A stretch of DNA of 64,000 nucleotides from positions 34,458,001 through 34,522,000 of the forward strand of contig JAJNNQ010000137.1 of the NCBI GenBank assembly GCA_027886175.1, given 5' to 3'. Position 1 is the first letter of the stretch. The number at the start of each line of letters is the position of its first letter. This stretch comes from Phylloscopus collybita (Eukaryota; Chordata; Aves; Passeriformes; Phylloscopidae). This document shows, in pieces, positions 52,623-62,224 of this stretch. Made by a program: the position numbers and the translations under genes. Under the pieces are notes generated by a model. It worked only from the letters and a program-made list of their open reading frames with translations. It was not told where the DNA came from and made no database searches.

Positions 52623-53576
52623 TCCTTTTCTTTGATTTCTTTTTCTTTTTTATTTTTCTTTTTAAATAGAACTTGCTGCACCTGGCTGTGTATCCCCAAA
52701 GGAGAGTTAATCTTCTTTAATACCTCATGAAAGAGCATGAGCACAGAAGGACACCTTGTCTATGTTAAATGCTTACTGAGGCTTCTCATGCTTAGTCCTG
52801 GAACTGGAGAAATCCTGGAGGAGAAATTTCACTTGCATCTTCCACGCATATGCATGTCTGTGATGAATATAAACAAGAGCAGCTGTTTCCTTCAAAACCA
52901 GTTGGAGTCTCCAGGATCACAAAGTCACTTGGTTATGACTGTCAAATGTGGATATGAATGAAGGTGTCTTGAACCACGGGAGACAGCTGAGCCCATGGGA
53001 GTAGGAATGGCTGCAATAATTACAGGGGCTTGCTGTAGGGCTTGCTGCAATGGAACTTCAGGCGGGATGTGGTGCTGTTTCTGGCTTTTACAGAATCATT
53101 CAAAGCTCGGGGTAGTTGGAAGTCTCATGTTGGCAGGAATGCCAAGGAAAATCTGTCCCGTTCCCAGTCAGTTCAGCCAGTGTACCCCCAGATAATTTGC
53201 ATGGTCGAGCCCTGGGGACCAGAGACCTGTGAGACCTGCCCAAGCTGCCCCAGCCTTCAGCTTGTATCACTTGCAGAGAGCCCAGCAGGTAGCCTGAGCT
53301 CAGTCTGGGCTCCTCAACTCTGACATGCAGAGAAATTTGAGAGTGTTTTTTATCTTAGATCAGAGTAACTATTTCAAATGATCAGTGCCTTCCCACAAGC
53401 AAAATGATGTTTTCTCAAACAGATACAAGAAAAACTTGAGAATTTTAGACTCTTCTGCCATATTTCTTTAAAAATAAAGGACCGTCCTTTGTGAAAATGT
53501 AGAACAAATTTAGCGTTTTACTTTTCACATAGATGATAGTGAATAAACATGAAAACACACTTTTAAAATTAATTTT

Positions 53577-53582
53577 TTTATT
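53577..53582 (-). terminator. IFNG: Candidate IFNG poly(A) signal
   Basis: Minus-strand AATAAA (plus TTTATT), about 858 bases past the stop codon. It lies downstream of the AU-rich motifs. Nearer variant hexamers in this A/T-rich tract could be used instead. Confidence 0.45.
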
Positions 53583-53693
53583 CATTTAATATTCAGATCT
53601 CAAAAAATCTCAGTTGAAAAATAAAAAGTTTTTAAAAATATTCCAGTGCAAAAATATAGTCCTTGAGATAAAAACTTCCATACTATTACCTCC

Positions 53694-53706
53694 AAATAAA
53701 TAAAAT
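53694..53706 (-). promoter_or_regulatory. IFNG: Second AU-rich motif in IFNG 3' UTR
   Basis: Minus-strand TTTATTTATTT-type sequence around an ATTTA at 53697-53701, about 120 bases ahead of the candidate poly(A) signal. It would be part of the mRNA only if the distal poly(A) site is used. Confidence 0.45.
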
Positions 53707-53883
53707 TACAACAGACACATTTGAATGGTTCAGTAAAAAATATTTAAAAAAAAAAAAAAAACACCAAAACCAAACAAAACAGAAATTTTTAAAAACTGAG
53801 AGTTTAAGTCAAGTCAGTGCAATAGAGTTAGTCACGTTCTCTTGAGATATTAAGTAGACTGCCCTCCTGGTAACTTCAGTGCA

Positions 53884-53907
53884 CAATAATAATAATAATA
53901 ATAATAT
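53884..53907. repeat. (AAT)n trinucleotide repeat
   Basis: About seven copies of AAT, inside the inferred IFNG 3' UTR. Confidence 0.93.
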
Positions 53908-54287
53908 CAGTAACCAGCAATTAATCATCAGTCCTCTAGTTCAGAAATTTGCTTCAATATTTGCTTATCTTTAAGCATGTCTGCTTGCTTGATTTGTATT
54001 TATGTATGTTTAGTAGTAAGCAGACATAAAAATGTTTTCCTGAATAGAGTAACTTCCCCATGCTGGTGCTTGTATCTCCATGCCAAATAGATAAGACTGA
54101 TCTCATAACATCCCTCTCTCAAGACAGCACCAGATGGAAAGCTGGGTACCATTATAATGTAATTTCAAGATTTCCATATGGAAACTGGGTAAACATTGTC
54201 TCATTCTGTCATTTTCAGGTCAACAAACATATAACAAATAGACAGAATTTTAAGACAGAGGCATTTCTTATATAATATTAGGGAATA

Positions 54288-54353
54288 TAAATACTTTGAT
54301 TAGTATTTCTTTATAAATAGTTACTTAAGATACTTAAATATTAATAAATAAAT
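54288..54353 (-). promoter_or_regulatory. IFNG: AU-rich element cluster in IFNG 3' UTR
   Basis: On the minus strand the ATTTA pentamer occurs at 54345-54349 and 54349-54353 (overlapping, ATTTATTTA), 54335-54339, 54314-54318 and 54288-54292. Such clusters recruit TTP/ZFP36 and related proteins that destabilise cytokine mRNAs, including mammalian IFNG. Confidence 0.75.
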
Positions 54354-54439
54354 GCATAAAAAATCAATAGAAAGATTGAAATAAAAAAAAACCTTGTCCC
54401 AACAAGATTTGCACAGTAGCTCAGTACAGAAAGATGGCA

Positions 54440-54565
54440 TTAGCATTTGCACAGCCTCGGAAACTGTCTTCTTTTTCTTTTGTGAGAACTTGAGGTATCC
54501 CCCAGTTTTTGTAAGACGCTGAACAGCTCATTCACAGCCTTGCGCTGAATTTTCAAGTCACTCAT
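54440..54565 (-). CDS. IFNG: IFNG coding exon 4 (C-terminal helix and basic tail)
   Basis: Encodes residues 125-165 and TAA. It starts MSDLKIQRKAVNELF after a TTACAG acceptor (plus ctgtaa at 54566-54571) and ends in the basic run KRKRR, then a CKC terminus. In other IFN-gammas the basic tail is needed for receptor activation, heparan sulfate binding and nuclear targeting; the two C-terminal cysteines are an avian feature. This exon is easily missed because its frame has no upstream ATG of its own. Intron 3 is 652 bp. Confidence 0.94.
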   Translation of the reverse strand: MSDLKIQRKAVNELFSVLQKLGDTSSSHKRKRRQFPRLCKC

Positions 54566-57500
54566 CTGTAATAAGCAAGAAACAAATGGAACAAAAGTTG
54601 TGCCAAGAGCTATAATTATTTACTGACCACAGCACACAGGGAAAACAGAAGGACATCTCAATTTTGAATTCCCTGTTACCTAATTCCAACAACAAAGAGC
54701 CACCACGTCACAGATTTTCATTTTCCACTTTCTGTGCTACTTTGCAACCGGCCACAGAGCATCCATACTCTGTGAAACAGAGCTACCCTGCAGCTGGCTC
54801 CACTGGGGCATTGTCTGCAGATCTCTGAGGAGGTCTGTGGTTTGTGCCATTGGCACGAGCACCATGAGCCAACTGCTCCCAGAGCTTTCCATGTCCCACA
54901 GAGCATTCCATAGCCAGGGACAACTTTCGCAAACAATTTCTATGCCACAAAGGGCTGTGTCAGTGGCAGCTCTGGTGTACACACTGTGGGACAGTGCTGC
55001 CACCACCTCTGTGCCAAACTGCAGCAAGACTCAGCACTACTCCACACTGTAGACCTGCAGCAGCCCCTGCAGCTGGAAATATTTGGTTTTCCAGCATGAA
55101 CTGAGCTACACAGGGATTATCATACAGGTTACTGAAGTGTTATTATCTTAAATCACACTCAGATCACATCTGGAAAATATAGTGCCACAAGGTTTGGAGG
55201 CAATGGAAGAGCCTTACCTGAAGTTTTGTCAGGTCCTTGAGATCTTCTATCTTCTTTGAGCCATCAGAAAGGCTTTCTTTCAGAGTATGGAGCTCCTCAG
55301 CTATGTTCCTGACATGAGCTTTTGACCTGTCAGTATTTTCAAGCATTTTCAAGTACATGGAAATAATCTGACTCAGGATGATCCTTTTTTCATTTCTCTG
55401 TTGAAAAATACGATCAAAAAGAAAGGTCTGTGAGTGCCCATCAGCAGGGAAAGGAAGGAAGATAAAGCACAGCATGCAGGGGTTCTCTGCCATTTGGAAC
55501 AAGATGATAAAGAAGATGCTGCAACTCATCTCCCTGGCTTGGCTGTACCTCCGGCTCAGTTCATGGTGCAGTATAAAGCTTTTTTATGGGGATTTTTGTC
55601 TCATTTCCAAGCTTCTGAAGAGAACTCTGCTCATGTTTGTTCTACTGCAGCTGATGATGCTGGTTCTGGGAGCTGCTTTGTACCAAAAAAGTGCCTGAGA
55701 TGCTTCATCATATCTGGGTTTGACTCACCTCTGTCCAGCTTGACAGCCTCTCCGTAAAAATAGGTCCACCATCAGCTACATCAGAATGACTTGAGTTCTG
55801 AAAAAAAACAAAAAACATATCTATTACACAAACAATATTTATCACAAGGCAAAATTGTGTTCTTTATTCAAATGAGCATCAAAATTCAGATTTTTGCACA
55901 TCTGCTATCACAATGCTTTCACTTCTCTAACCACCAAGTCCCATTACTTGGCTGCCTGGTGACAGAAATGGTATTAGTCCTCTTTTCAACGTCTTCTGCT
56001 ATAACTCATCTGTTTAGCACTTCTATTTTCCCAAATGCTCCCTGTAAGTTTTGCTATTGACAGATGAAAATAAAAGCTAGTGAGCAGAGTAACTGGCTAG
56101 AAAATCATTAGGTGTGATCTTGGCGTGTTTTCTGGTAAGCAGTTATCTGTGACCCTAAATTCATACACTCTCAGCAAAACCTCATATGGAACAAGAATGA
56201 GCTGCTTTTAGTATAAAACTGTCATTTGCAGAATAGGAGAACATCCCAGTAGCCCACAGTCAGGTATGGGGATATGCAAGATTGGTAGGCTACTGAGAGG
56301 CTCACAGGCATGGAATTTAACCATCAGGTGCTGGCAGCTGGTTCTAGGAGGCAAAGGAAACAACTCTCCTACCAAGGAAGGACAAACTGAATCATTTCCT
56401 CTTCTTTGTGTCTTTTTTTTTTTTTCCTTTTTGTAAATAACACTGACTATTTCCTTCTTTTGTCTGCTCAATAGTTTAAACACAGTGAGTGCAAAGAGAA
56501 AACTTGAAATCTGACAGGAACCTCCTAGGCTGATTGGCTCCCCGTGCTAAGCACACTACCAAACTGATTTTTTTTTCTACTTTTGAAAGGTGGGGAGCAC
56601 CTGCTGTGGAGCAAAGTTTTAATGTCAGTGCAAAAAGCTCACCATGGATCAGGATCTCTTCCACAGAGTTATATATATTCTAGTAAGACTCTCCCTGGTC
56701 TATGGTAATTCCAAATTTAAGACATAATGCCACTTTTACAGCCAGTTTCCTGCAAACACTGAAGTATCACACTAGTCTACCACTTCAGGGTGGTTTTCTG
56801 AGTACTGAATTCCAACTGTCATTTGCACAAAATTATGACAAAATCATGGAAAAATCAGAGCTGAAAATAGAAGCAGACAGTTGCAGTTGTTTCCATGCAT
56901 TTGATTGGGGGGGGGGGGGGACCCTAAAAATACAATGAAAATAAAAGCTGTTAACTAAAAGTGCCTGTATTGTAGATCTGCTATCTCTCATTAATCCCTG
57001 CTGAATTCAGCTGTGTACTATTTTAATGCCTCCCAGATGAAGATTGGTGAATTAACATTACAGTTATCAAGTTACCAAAATTCTATTTGACAAGAAAGAA
57101 TATCATGCCAGATTACATTCCCATGCCAGAGCATAGTCACACATGTGAAAGTAAAATGATTGGAGGATGTAAAAGAATAAGAAGTAGAAATCACCTTTGA
57201 GCAACACACTACTACAACTTAAAATAGCTTAAGTAGCAAATGCATTTGTTAAAGCAAAGGTTCATCTGCAGCATTTTTATATTGCTAACTAGTACTAAAT
57301 CTCCCACTGACACTGCAAACGTAGTATTTAAAAAGTCAATAAATTCCATCTAGTCAGAACTGAATAAAGATTCATATATTCACCATAAATTGCATTAAGA
57401 TTTCTTGTTACAAGGAATGAAATGAAAGCTGAATTGAGCTAGAAGAAAATATTGTGAAAGAAAGAACATCCTTAAAAAAATGCAAATTACTACAATAACT

Positions 57501-57840
57501 ATGACTATTGAAAAACTGAATCAGGTTAATGAAAGAACTTAAAGCAAAACAAAACAAAAAATCCATATTCTTGTTTAAAAAAGGTATGATCAAAAAATTA
57601 GTTCCATGATTACCCTTTATTGGTACATATTGAGTATGTCAAGCAGTGCTCAAGTTTGGACTGTATGTAAAGCACAAGCAGCAGGAGAAGAGAAATACAG
57701 TAGAAGACTATACTTACAAAATCAGCTTTCAGTTTGTCTATATCGTTTTGAAGTTGAAGAAGATTCAATCTATTTTCAACATGTCCAAAAGAAATCATGA
57801 TAATAGAGAGAACAAACAAGCAGTAGGTTTGGAAAACCAT
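54440..57840 (-). CDS. IFNG: Interferon gamma precursor, complete four-exon gene
   Basis: Type II interferon: a secreted homodimeric helical cytokine made by T and NK cells that signals through IFNGR1/IFNGR2 and JAK-STAT1 to activate macrophages and antiviral genes. Coding exons on the minus strand are 57718-57840, 55729-55797, 55218-55397 and 54440-54565 (123, 69, 180 and 126 bp), giving 165 residues plus TAA. Chicken IFN-gamma, as I recall it, has 164. Every intron is GT-AG and phase 0, the classic four-exon IFNG layout. Seen in the protein: a hydrophobic signal peptide at about residues 1-19; one N-glycosylation sequon at N42; the conserved helix stretch RNEKRIILSQ at 65-74; a basic tail KRKRR at 153-157; and a C-terminal C163-K-C165 pair. 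No frameshift or internal stop. The start was chosen because it gives the signal peptide; an in-frame ATG 20 codons upstream would add a non-hydrophobic leader and lies in the expected 5' UTR. Identity is confident; songbird origin is inferred. Confidence 0.96.
55218..55397 (-). CDS. IFNG: IFNG coding exon 3 (helices C and D)
   Basis: Encodes residues 65-124, beginning RNEKRIILSQ and ending DLTKLQ, the most conserved part of avian IFN-gamma. The acceptor is CAG directly before AGA AAT GAA; the donor is GTAAGG (plus ccttac at 55212-55217). Reading past the donor gives a meaningless extension. Intron 2 (55398-55728, 331 bp) is short, and its open frames on either strand are chance. Confidence 0.95.
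55729..55797 (-). CDS. IFNG: IFNG coding exon 2
   Basis: A 69-bp exon encoding residues 42-64, too short for most ORF finders. It is bounded by a CAG acceptor (plus ctg at 55798-55800, behind a long T tract on the minus strand) and a GTGAGT donor (plus actcac at 55723-55728). It starts N-S-S, a glycosylation sequon, and ends LSSWTE. In chicken, as I recall, the equivalent end is LKNWTE, a second sequon, so this bird appears to have S61 where chicken has N. The 69-bp length equals that of human IFNG exon 2. Confidence 0.94.
56907..56920 (+). repeat. G14 homopolymer in IFNG intron 1
   Basis: Fourteen consecutive G on the plus strand (C14 on the sense strand of IFNG), within the 1,920-bp intron 1. 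It is likely length-polymorphic and prone to sequencing error. Confidence 0.9.
57718..57840 (-). CDS. IFNG: IFNG coding exon 1 (signal peptide and helix A)
   Basis: Encodes residues 1-41. The first 19 or so are a signal peptide with hydrophobic core (FVLSIIMISFG), followed by NLLQLQNDIDKLKADF, which matches helix A of avian IFN-gamma. The exon ends on a complete TTT codon before a consensus donor GTAAGT (plus-strand acttac at 57712-57717). Intron 1 then runs 1,920 bp to 55798. Confidence 0.95.
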
Positions 57841-57946
57841 TTTCTTGTTGATAGTTAGGGTAAGTTCTGGGAGAACAGGTCTAAGAGCAGAGAACTTCAA
57901 TTTCTAATAGTTAAATCTCCTATTAGAAGCAAGTAGACAGACGACT
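57841..57946 (-). other. IFNG: IFNG 5' UTR (inferred)
   Basis: About 105 bases between the chosen start codon and a transcription start inferred to lie roughly 30 bases downstream of the TATA box. It contains one in-frame upstream ATG (57898-57900), 20 codons ahead of the signal peptide, with no stop between them. I treat it as leader because the extension is not conserved in type and would bury the signal peptide. Confidence 0.6.
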
Positions 57947-57966
57947 GAACTTCACAGCCTGTCAGT

Positions 57967-57976
57967 GGTTTTTATA
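57967..57976 (-). promoter_or_regulatory. IFNG: IFNG TATA box
   Basis: Minus-strand TATAAAAACC, 127-136 bases upstream of the start codon. A strong TATA box at this spacing is standard for vertebrate IFNG promoters and implies a 5' UTR near 105 bases. Confidence 0.82.
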
Positions 57977-57996
57977 CCTGGTCTTGAAATTTTTTT

Positions 57997-58010
57997 ATTT
58001 CGTCATCACC
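57997..58010 (-). promoter_or_regulatory. IFNG: CRE/AP-1-like element in IFNG proximal promoter
   Basis: Minus-strand GGTGATGACGAAAT contains a TGACG half-site about 25 bases upstream of the TATA box. The mammalian IFNG proximal element at a similar position binds CREB/ATF and AP-1 factors. The correspondence is by position and motif type only. Confidence 0.5.
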
Positions 58011-58070
58011 GGTGTGTATATTTAGACAAGATAGTGTTAGATAAGAACCCTTCATTTTTTGGCTAATCAA

Positions 58071-58080
58071 GGGAATCCCT
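58071..58080 (-). promoter_or_regulatory. kappaB-like palindrome upstream of IFNG
   Basis: Reads GGGAATCCCT on the plus strand and AGGGATTCCC on the minus strand. GGGATTCCC is a near-consensus Rel/NF-kappaB site. It lies about 125-135 bases upstream of the inferred transcription start. Function is inferred; T-cell activation through NF-kappaB is known for mammalian IFNG. Confidence 0.4.
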
Positions 58081-58172
58081 CGAAAGCATCTTGTTAAAGT
58101 ATGGTCCTGGAAAAATTTTCAGTGGTTTGTCAATGGGTAACATTTACGTGGCAGCTGCTGAAGTTTCTTTTA

Positions 58173-58178
58173 CACGTG
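58173..58178. promoter_or_regulatory. CACGTG E-box upstream of IFNG
   Basis: A perfect palindromic E-box about 230 bases upstream of the inferred transcription start, next to GGAAA-type (NFAT/Ets-like) tracts at 58183-58197. Short motifs like this arise by chance, so this is only a candidate. Confidence 0.3.
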
Positions 58179-59521
58179 GTTGGGGAAAAGGGGGAAATTG
58201 TCATACTGATTGAGGAGTATGCATTTTGGCTCAAACCCATTCTTACACACCATCTGAAAAAAAATTCTTATCTTGTGGTTAAAGGGTCAGTGCAACAGTC
58301 AACTCATTTCTGGTATTCTTTTAATGTAACCACTGAGTTTGCCATGGCGTTCAGGCACTTAGAGATTTAAACATTCTTTCTGCTGCTGTCCTTTTGTAAA
58401 ACACTCTTTGCATCCTTTCCATGGTCTAAAGTGCACTTCTGCTGCTTTTCCATTCTTGAGATTCAGAATAGGACAAACAAGACTCCAGTATGAATGCAAT
58501 GATGTATCATATTCCTCTATGGTTGTCTACTATCTGTGGGAGCAGAAAATTTAGTATTCAGTATATTTACTATTTTTAAGACTCATTTCTGCTTGGCAAT
58601 GATTAAAATTCCCCATCTGCTTTTTCCCTTGCGCAAATGTGTGTAGCATGTGAAAACAGAAGGACATGGATGAAAACAAGTCCTATTGAAGAAGACAGAC
58701 AGGGTGGTCTCTGAGTGCATACAGAACCCTGAAACAACTGTATTGAGGATAGCTGGGGGAAATGCCTTGTATAGGAACTAAACTCTGCTTTGATGCATAT
58801 AACGGGAAAAGAGCTTAGTCTGAAATATCTTATGAAGAAATCAGATCATTTTAGACTGCAGTACATGAATGGAGGGTAGGTAGGAGCCTATAGGGGAAAG
58901 AAAGAAGGGGTCCATAGGGAAAAGAAAAGAGAGAGAATCAGGAAGAGGGCACTTGTGGGCTCAGTTCACACAGGCTGCAATGGAAGGTGTCTGTAGTTCA
59001 TCAGAAACATGAGAATTAAAGTGGCCCCAACAGGTAAGATAAGAACTCTCCATCTCAGACCCACATAACCCTTCAGATATTCCTTGGAAGAAGCTCTACC
59101 CAGAAGCTCCTTCCATCTCAGTTAATGACCACTAATGCCATCAAATCTTTTTCATTTGCTGATTGAAAGAGAGCCTCCATCTGTGGAATAGACCTAGACT
59201 TACTACTACCAGGGAAATTGTAATTTTTCAGGGAGAAAAACCTAATTTCACCAACAACAGCAGGTCCGAAAGCTACGTGCAAGAACTCCCTAGGAACAGC
59301 AGCATAGACAGATGAGACACATCTCACAACAAACATGGTACTGCACAAGAGTTAGTGTTGAAATCTGCTTAAGGTAGTAACACTATGCAATGGACATCTT
59401 TGTTTTTGTTTAAGAAGTTAAAACTGATTAAGTAATAACTCAATTGCTGGAAGTGTTGGCATGAAGGTAAGGTAACAGTGCTATTCAAAGCACTGTAAAC
59501 AAATGCAAAGTTAACATGCCC

Positions 59522-59595
59522 ACCCATGGCAGAGAGGTTGGACCAAATGATCTTCAAAAGTCCCTTCCAATTCAAACCATTTTTATTCTGTGCCA
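59522..59595 (+). mobile_element. CR1 LINE, very short 3' tail, plus strand
   Basis: Contains GGTTGGACCAAATGATCTTC and the CCCTTCCAATTCAAACCAT stretch of a CR1 3' UTR, ending in a decayed tail (TTTTATTCTGTG). It sits tail-to-tail with a second CR1 end in opposite orientation. Confidence 0.72.
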
Positions 59596-59601
59596 AAAAT
59601 T

Positions 59602-59745
59602 AGAATCATAGAATAATTTCTTTTGAAAAAGACCCTTAAGGTCATTGAGTGCAACCTCTTACCTAGCACTACTAAGTCCACCACTAAACGATGTTCCCAA
59701 ATATCACAGTTACATGCCTGTTAGTTACCTCCGGGGATGGTGACA
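59602..59745 (-). mobile_element. CR1 LINE, 3' tail fragment, minus strand
   Basis: Starts with AGAATCATAGAATAATTTC, the reverse complement of the CR1 terminal repeat, followed by the antisense of the standard 3' UTR (AAGACCCTTAAGGTCATTGA, CACCACTAAACGATGTTCCC). About 140 bases are recognisable. Confidence 0.8.
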
Positions 59746-60765
59746 AAATGGAGCTCCCACCAAAATTCAAAGCAGACTCAGAATTCAAAGTGAACTCACA
59801 AATGTCAGCGCATTAAGCAAACTTGTTGATTGAAACATCTGGATTGCTATGCAAAGCAAGCACAAACACATGGTATGGCTCAGCTAAATACAGTCTTACA
59901 CATGCAGGAAAGTCAAGGCTATTTTACAAGATGGGGACACCTGCTGAGGTTCTTTGGCTGGCCGTGAGTCAATGGAGCAATTCTTTGGCAAAGTGTTGGA
60001 AAGGACACGTAAAGTGGGAGAGTAAAAATTATTCCTGTTACCTATGGCACTCTTTATGCAGTCCAAAACATATGACTGGAAGAGGCACTGAGTCATGAAG
60101 CCCAGTTTTTGCCATTACAGGTTCTAATTTGAACAGTGCTTTTGAGAATAATTACTAGAGAGAGTGAAAAGAAGACCTGAAAGAAGGGAGTTTGGGAAAG
60201 ATTCTTTACTCAAACAGCTCAGTCTTCCTGACACATTAAGAACAAATCACAACACAGTCGAACACAACTAATTGCTGTAATTTTCCAGCCAAGCAGAAGA
60301 TGTAATTCCAGGAGGTGAAATATTAAGTCAGGAACATTGCCTTCTACAGGGAACTATTCATCCAGTGTGACTGTGCTGGGTAAGGCTGCCCTGTTAAACT
60401 TGTCAGACACACATCTCATCCACAGCAAGCTGTGCCCCTCAGATGCCCTCCCTTTGGTCTCACATTGCAACTAAACCTCTAAGAATAACAGGTGGATGAA
60501 GTATTGGAAAAAAAAGGGATTTTGCCAACTCACATTTTGCCAATACTGGTTATAGTTTTTATACTTCAGAGAAGGCCACTTGCCAAGCATCCAATTTTGC
60601 AGGTAAGAACATAGAAGCACAGAGCAATTCATGATCATTCAGCCTCTGAGAAAGGCAAATCTAGTAACACAAAAAAGGTCTCCTGGTCCCATTGCAGTGC
60701 TTTGCCCACAGTGCAGTGCTACAAGCATTTTATCGTAAACTGAGGCAAGAAATTGAGCAAAAAGC

Positions 60766-60795
60766 AGAAAAAAACAAAACAAAACAAAACAAAAA

Positions 60796-60841
<46 letters not shown>

Positions 60842-60846
60842 CCAAA
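60766..60846. repeat. A-rich tract with 43 consecutive A
   Basis: AAAAC repeats run into 43 uninterrupted A at 60797-60839 on the plus strand. CR1 elements do not use long A tails, so the tract is not explained by the neighbouring LINE fragments. Confidence 0.95.
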
Positions 60847-62224
60847 AAAACAACATGACATCTGTCTCTGTTATGCTATCTTCTGAGTGCAGGTCTGAAT
60901 TTTAGGTACACTCTCCTGCCTAGGGAGGCTAGATTAGACCTTTTACTAATCTCCACATTCAAATTATCACAGAAAGCATTGAATGTTCTATATTAAATCA
61001 TCAGCTGAGCTGAAATGTATTTTAATACAGAAATATAACATCCGTTTTCCAAATCCCTTACATTTTAATAAATGGTGCCACATTAATGTTGACATACTAG
61101 TCTCATAATATTCTGTTCTGATGACACACAACGTCATGTCTCCAAATCATTTTGAAATTAGGCAAGTGCCTAGAGCGGGTGGTTAGAACATGAGGGTCCT
61201 GTGTCTCTTCCAGCCCTGTTTTGCTTCCCATTCTGCCCAAAGTGATGAACCAGATCACCACTGTCCAGTGTATGTCTTGTTGCCCAAGAACTGTGAACAG
61301 TCAGGTTGTGAGGAAGACCCAGATTCTGATGGCTCCCCTGCACTGCCTGTCCTGAGAACCAACATCATTACAAACAATGCAGGAAGTATCCTGAAAGTAT
61401 CTACTCTTTCCAAGAGACCTAAGAGCATGCAATTTTTTGTGTTCTTTAGCAGATATCTGTGGAGTGTATGCTGAAGAGGGCTGAACACACAACACTAACA
61501 CAAGCTCTTTGTCTGAACACTTGTCCTAGCTGAAAGAAGTGCCAGAACAGGATCGAAAAATCTTATGCTGTATAGAATTGAAGTGGTCCTTCTGTGAGAC
61601 TCCATAGTCACAGCTGGATTATCATCTGGTCCTAACACAAAAGGAAGTGAAACCAAGGCATTTTTTCATTTTACTGCCTGGAAGTCATCTGACTCTTCAT
61701 GCAAAGCAGAGGTTTCACACCCTTCTGTTCATATAACACCTTACACCAAATACCCGAAGATGCCCTTGCAGAGTCATGTCAGATTTCACTATGACCCCTG
61801 ATTACAGCTTTTTCCCTTTCATTTTTTGTTTTATGCATACTCCTCAGAGTGCTGAGCGTTTAGAACAACTGCCCATGCCAGTTCAGCAGATCTCTGCCTG
61901 AGCTTTGTTTCACTAAAATACAGTGGCTTTCTCTATTATCACTGCCCCAGGAAAGCAGCTCATGGTTGGAAAACTCTCTCTGAGTTGTCATTCTGACCTT
62001 CTATCACACTTCACCTCTCAGTCTCCCTTTCTTACACAGCAACAGAAACAATTCCTTTGTTTCCTCCTCCACAGTGCTGAGGTGATGGAGGGGGTGTTGG
62101 CACACTTGAGGGTGTTTAGTGATTAAACTTTGCCTACACACTGTACCAGTGCTATGTAATTACTAACACTGTTATTCACGTTGCTACAATCTGCAAAGTA
62201 GATGTCTTGATAATCAGGCTTCAT

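Larger units (their letters stand above)
50944..53576. other. No gene recognised downstream of IFNG
   Basis: Contains the two pentanucleotide arrays (51646-51686 and 52476-52622). The remaining open frames are 93 codons or shorter and have no domain. Confidence 0.62.
53577..54439 (-). other. IFNG: IFNG 3' UTR (inferred extent)
   Basis: A/T-rich sequence following the TAA stop and running to a minus-strand AATAAA. If the whole interval is transcribed the 3' UTR is about 880 bases, longer than the roughly 590 bases of human IFNG but of the same kind. The lower end depends on the poly(A) signal being the one used. An A15-rich stretch at about 53747-53761 interrupts it. Confidence 0.5.

Noticed and set aside
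52442..52744. 100-codon minus-strand frame of glycine, arginine, glutamate and lysine repeats
   Set aside because: Wholly produced by the (CCCTT)28 microsatellite; no real protein.
55434..55757. 107-codon plus-strand frame opposite IFNG
   Set aside because: It overlaps intron 2 and exon 2 of IFNG on the opposite strand and has no domain or promoter.
57841..57900. Start of IFNG at the upstream in-frame ATG (57898-57900)
   Set aside because: Adds 20 residues ahead of the signal peptide that have no counterpart in known IFN-gamma; the region fits a 5' UTR.
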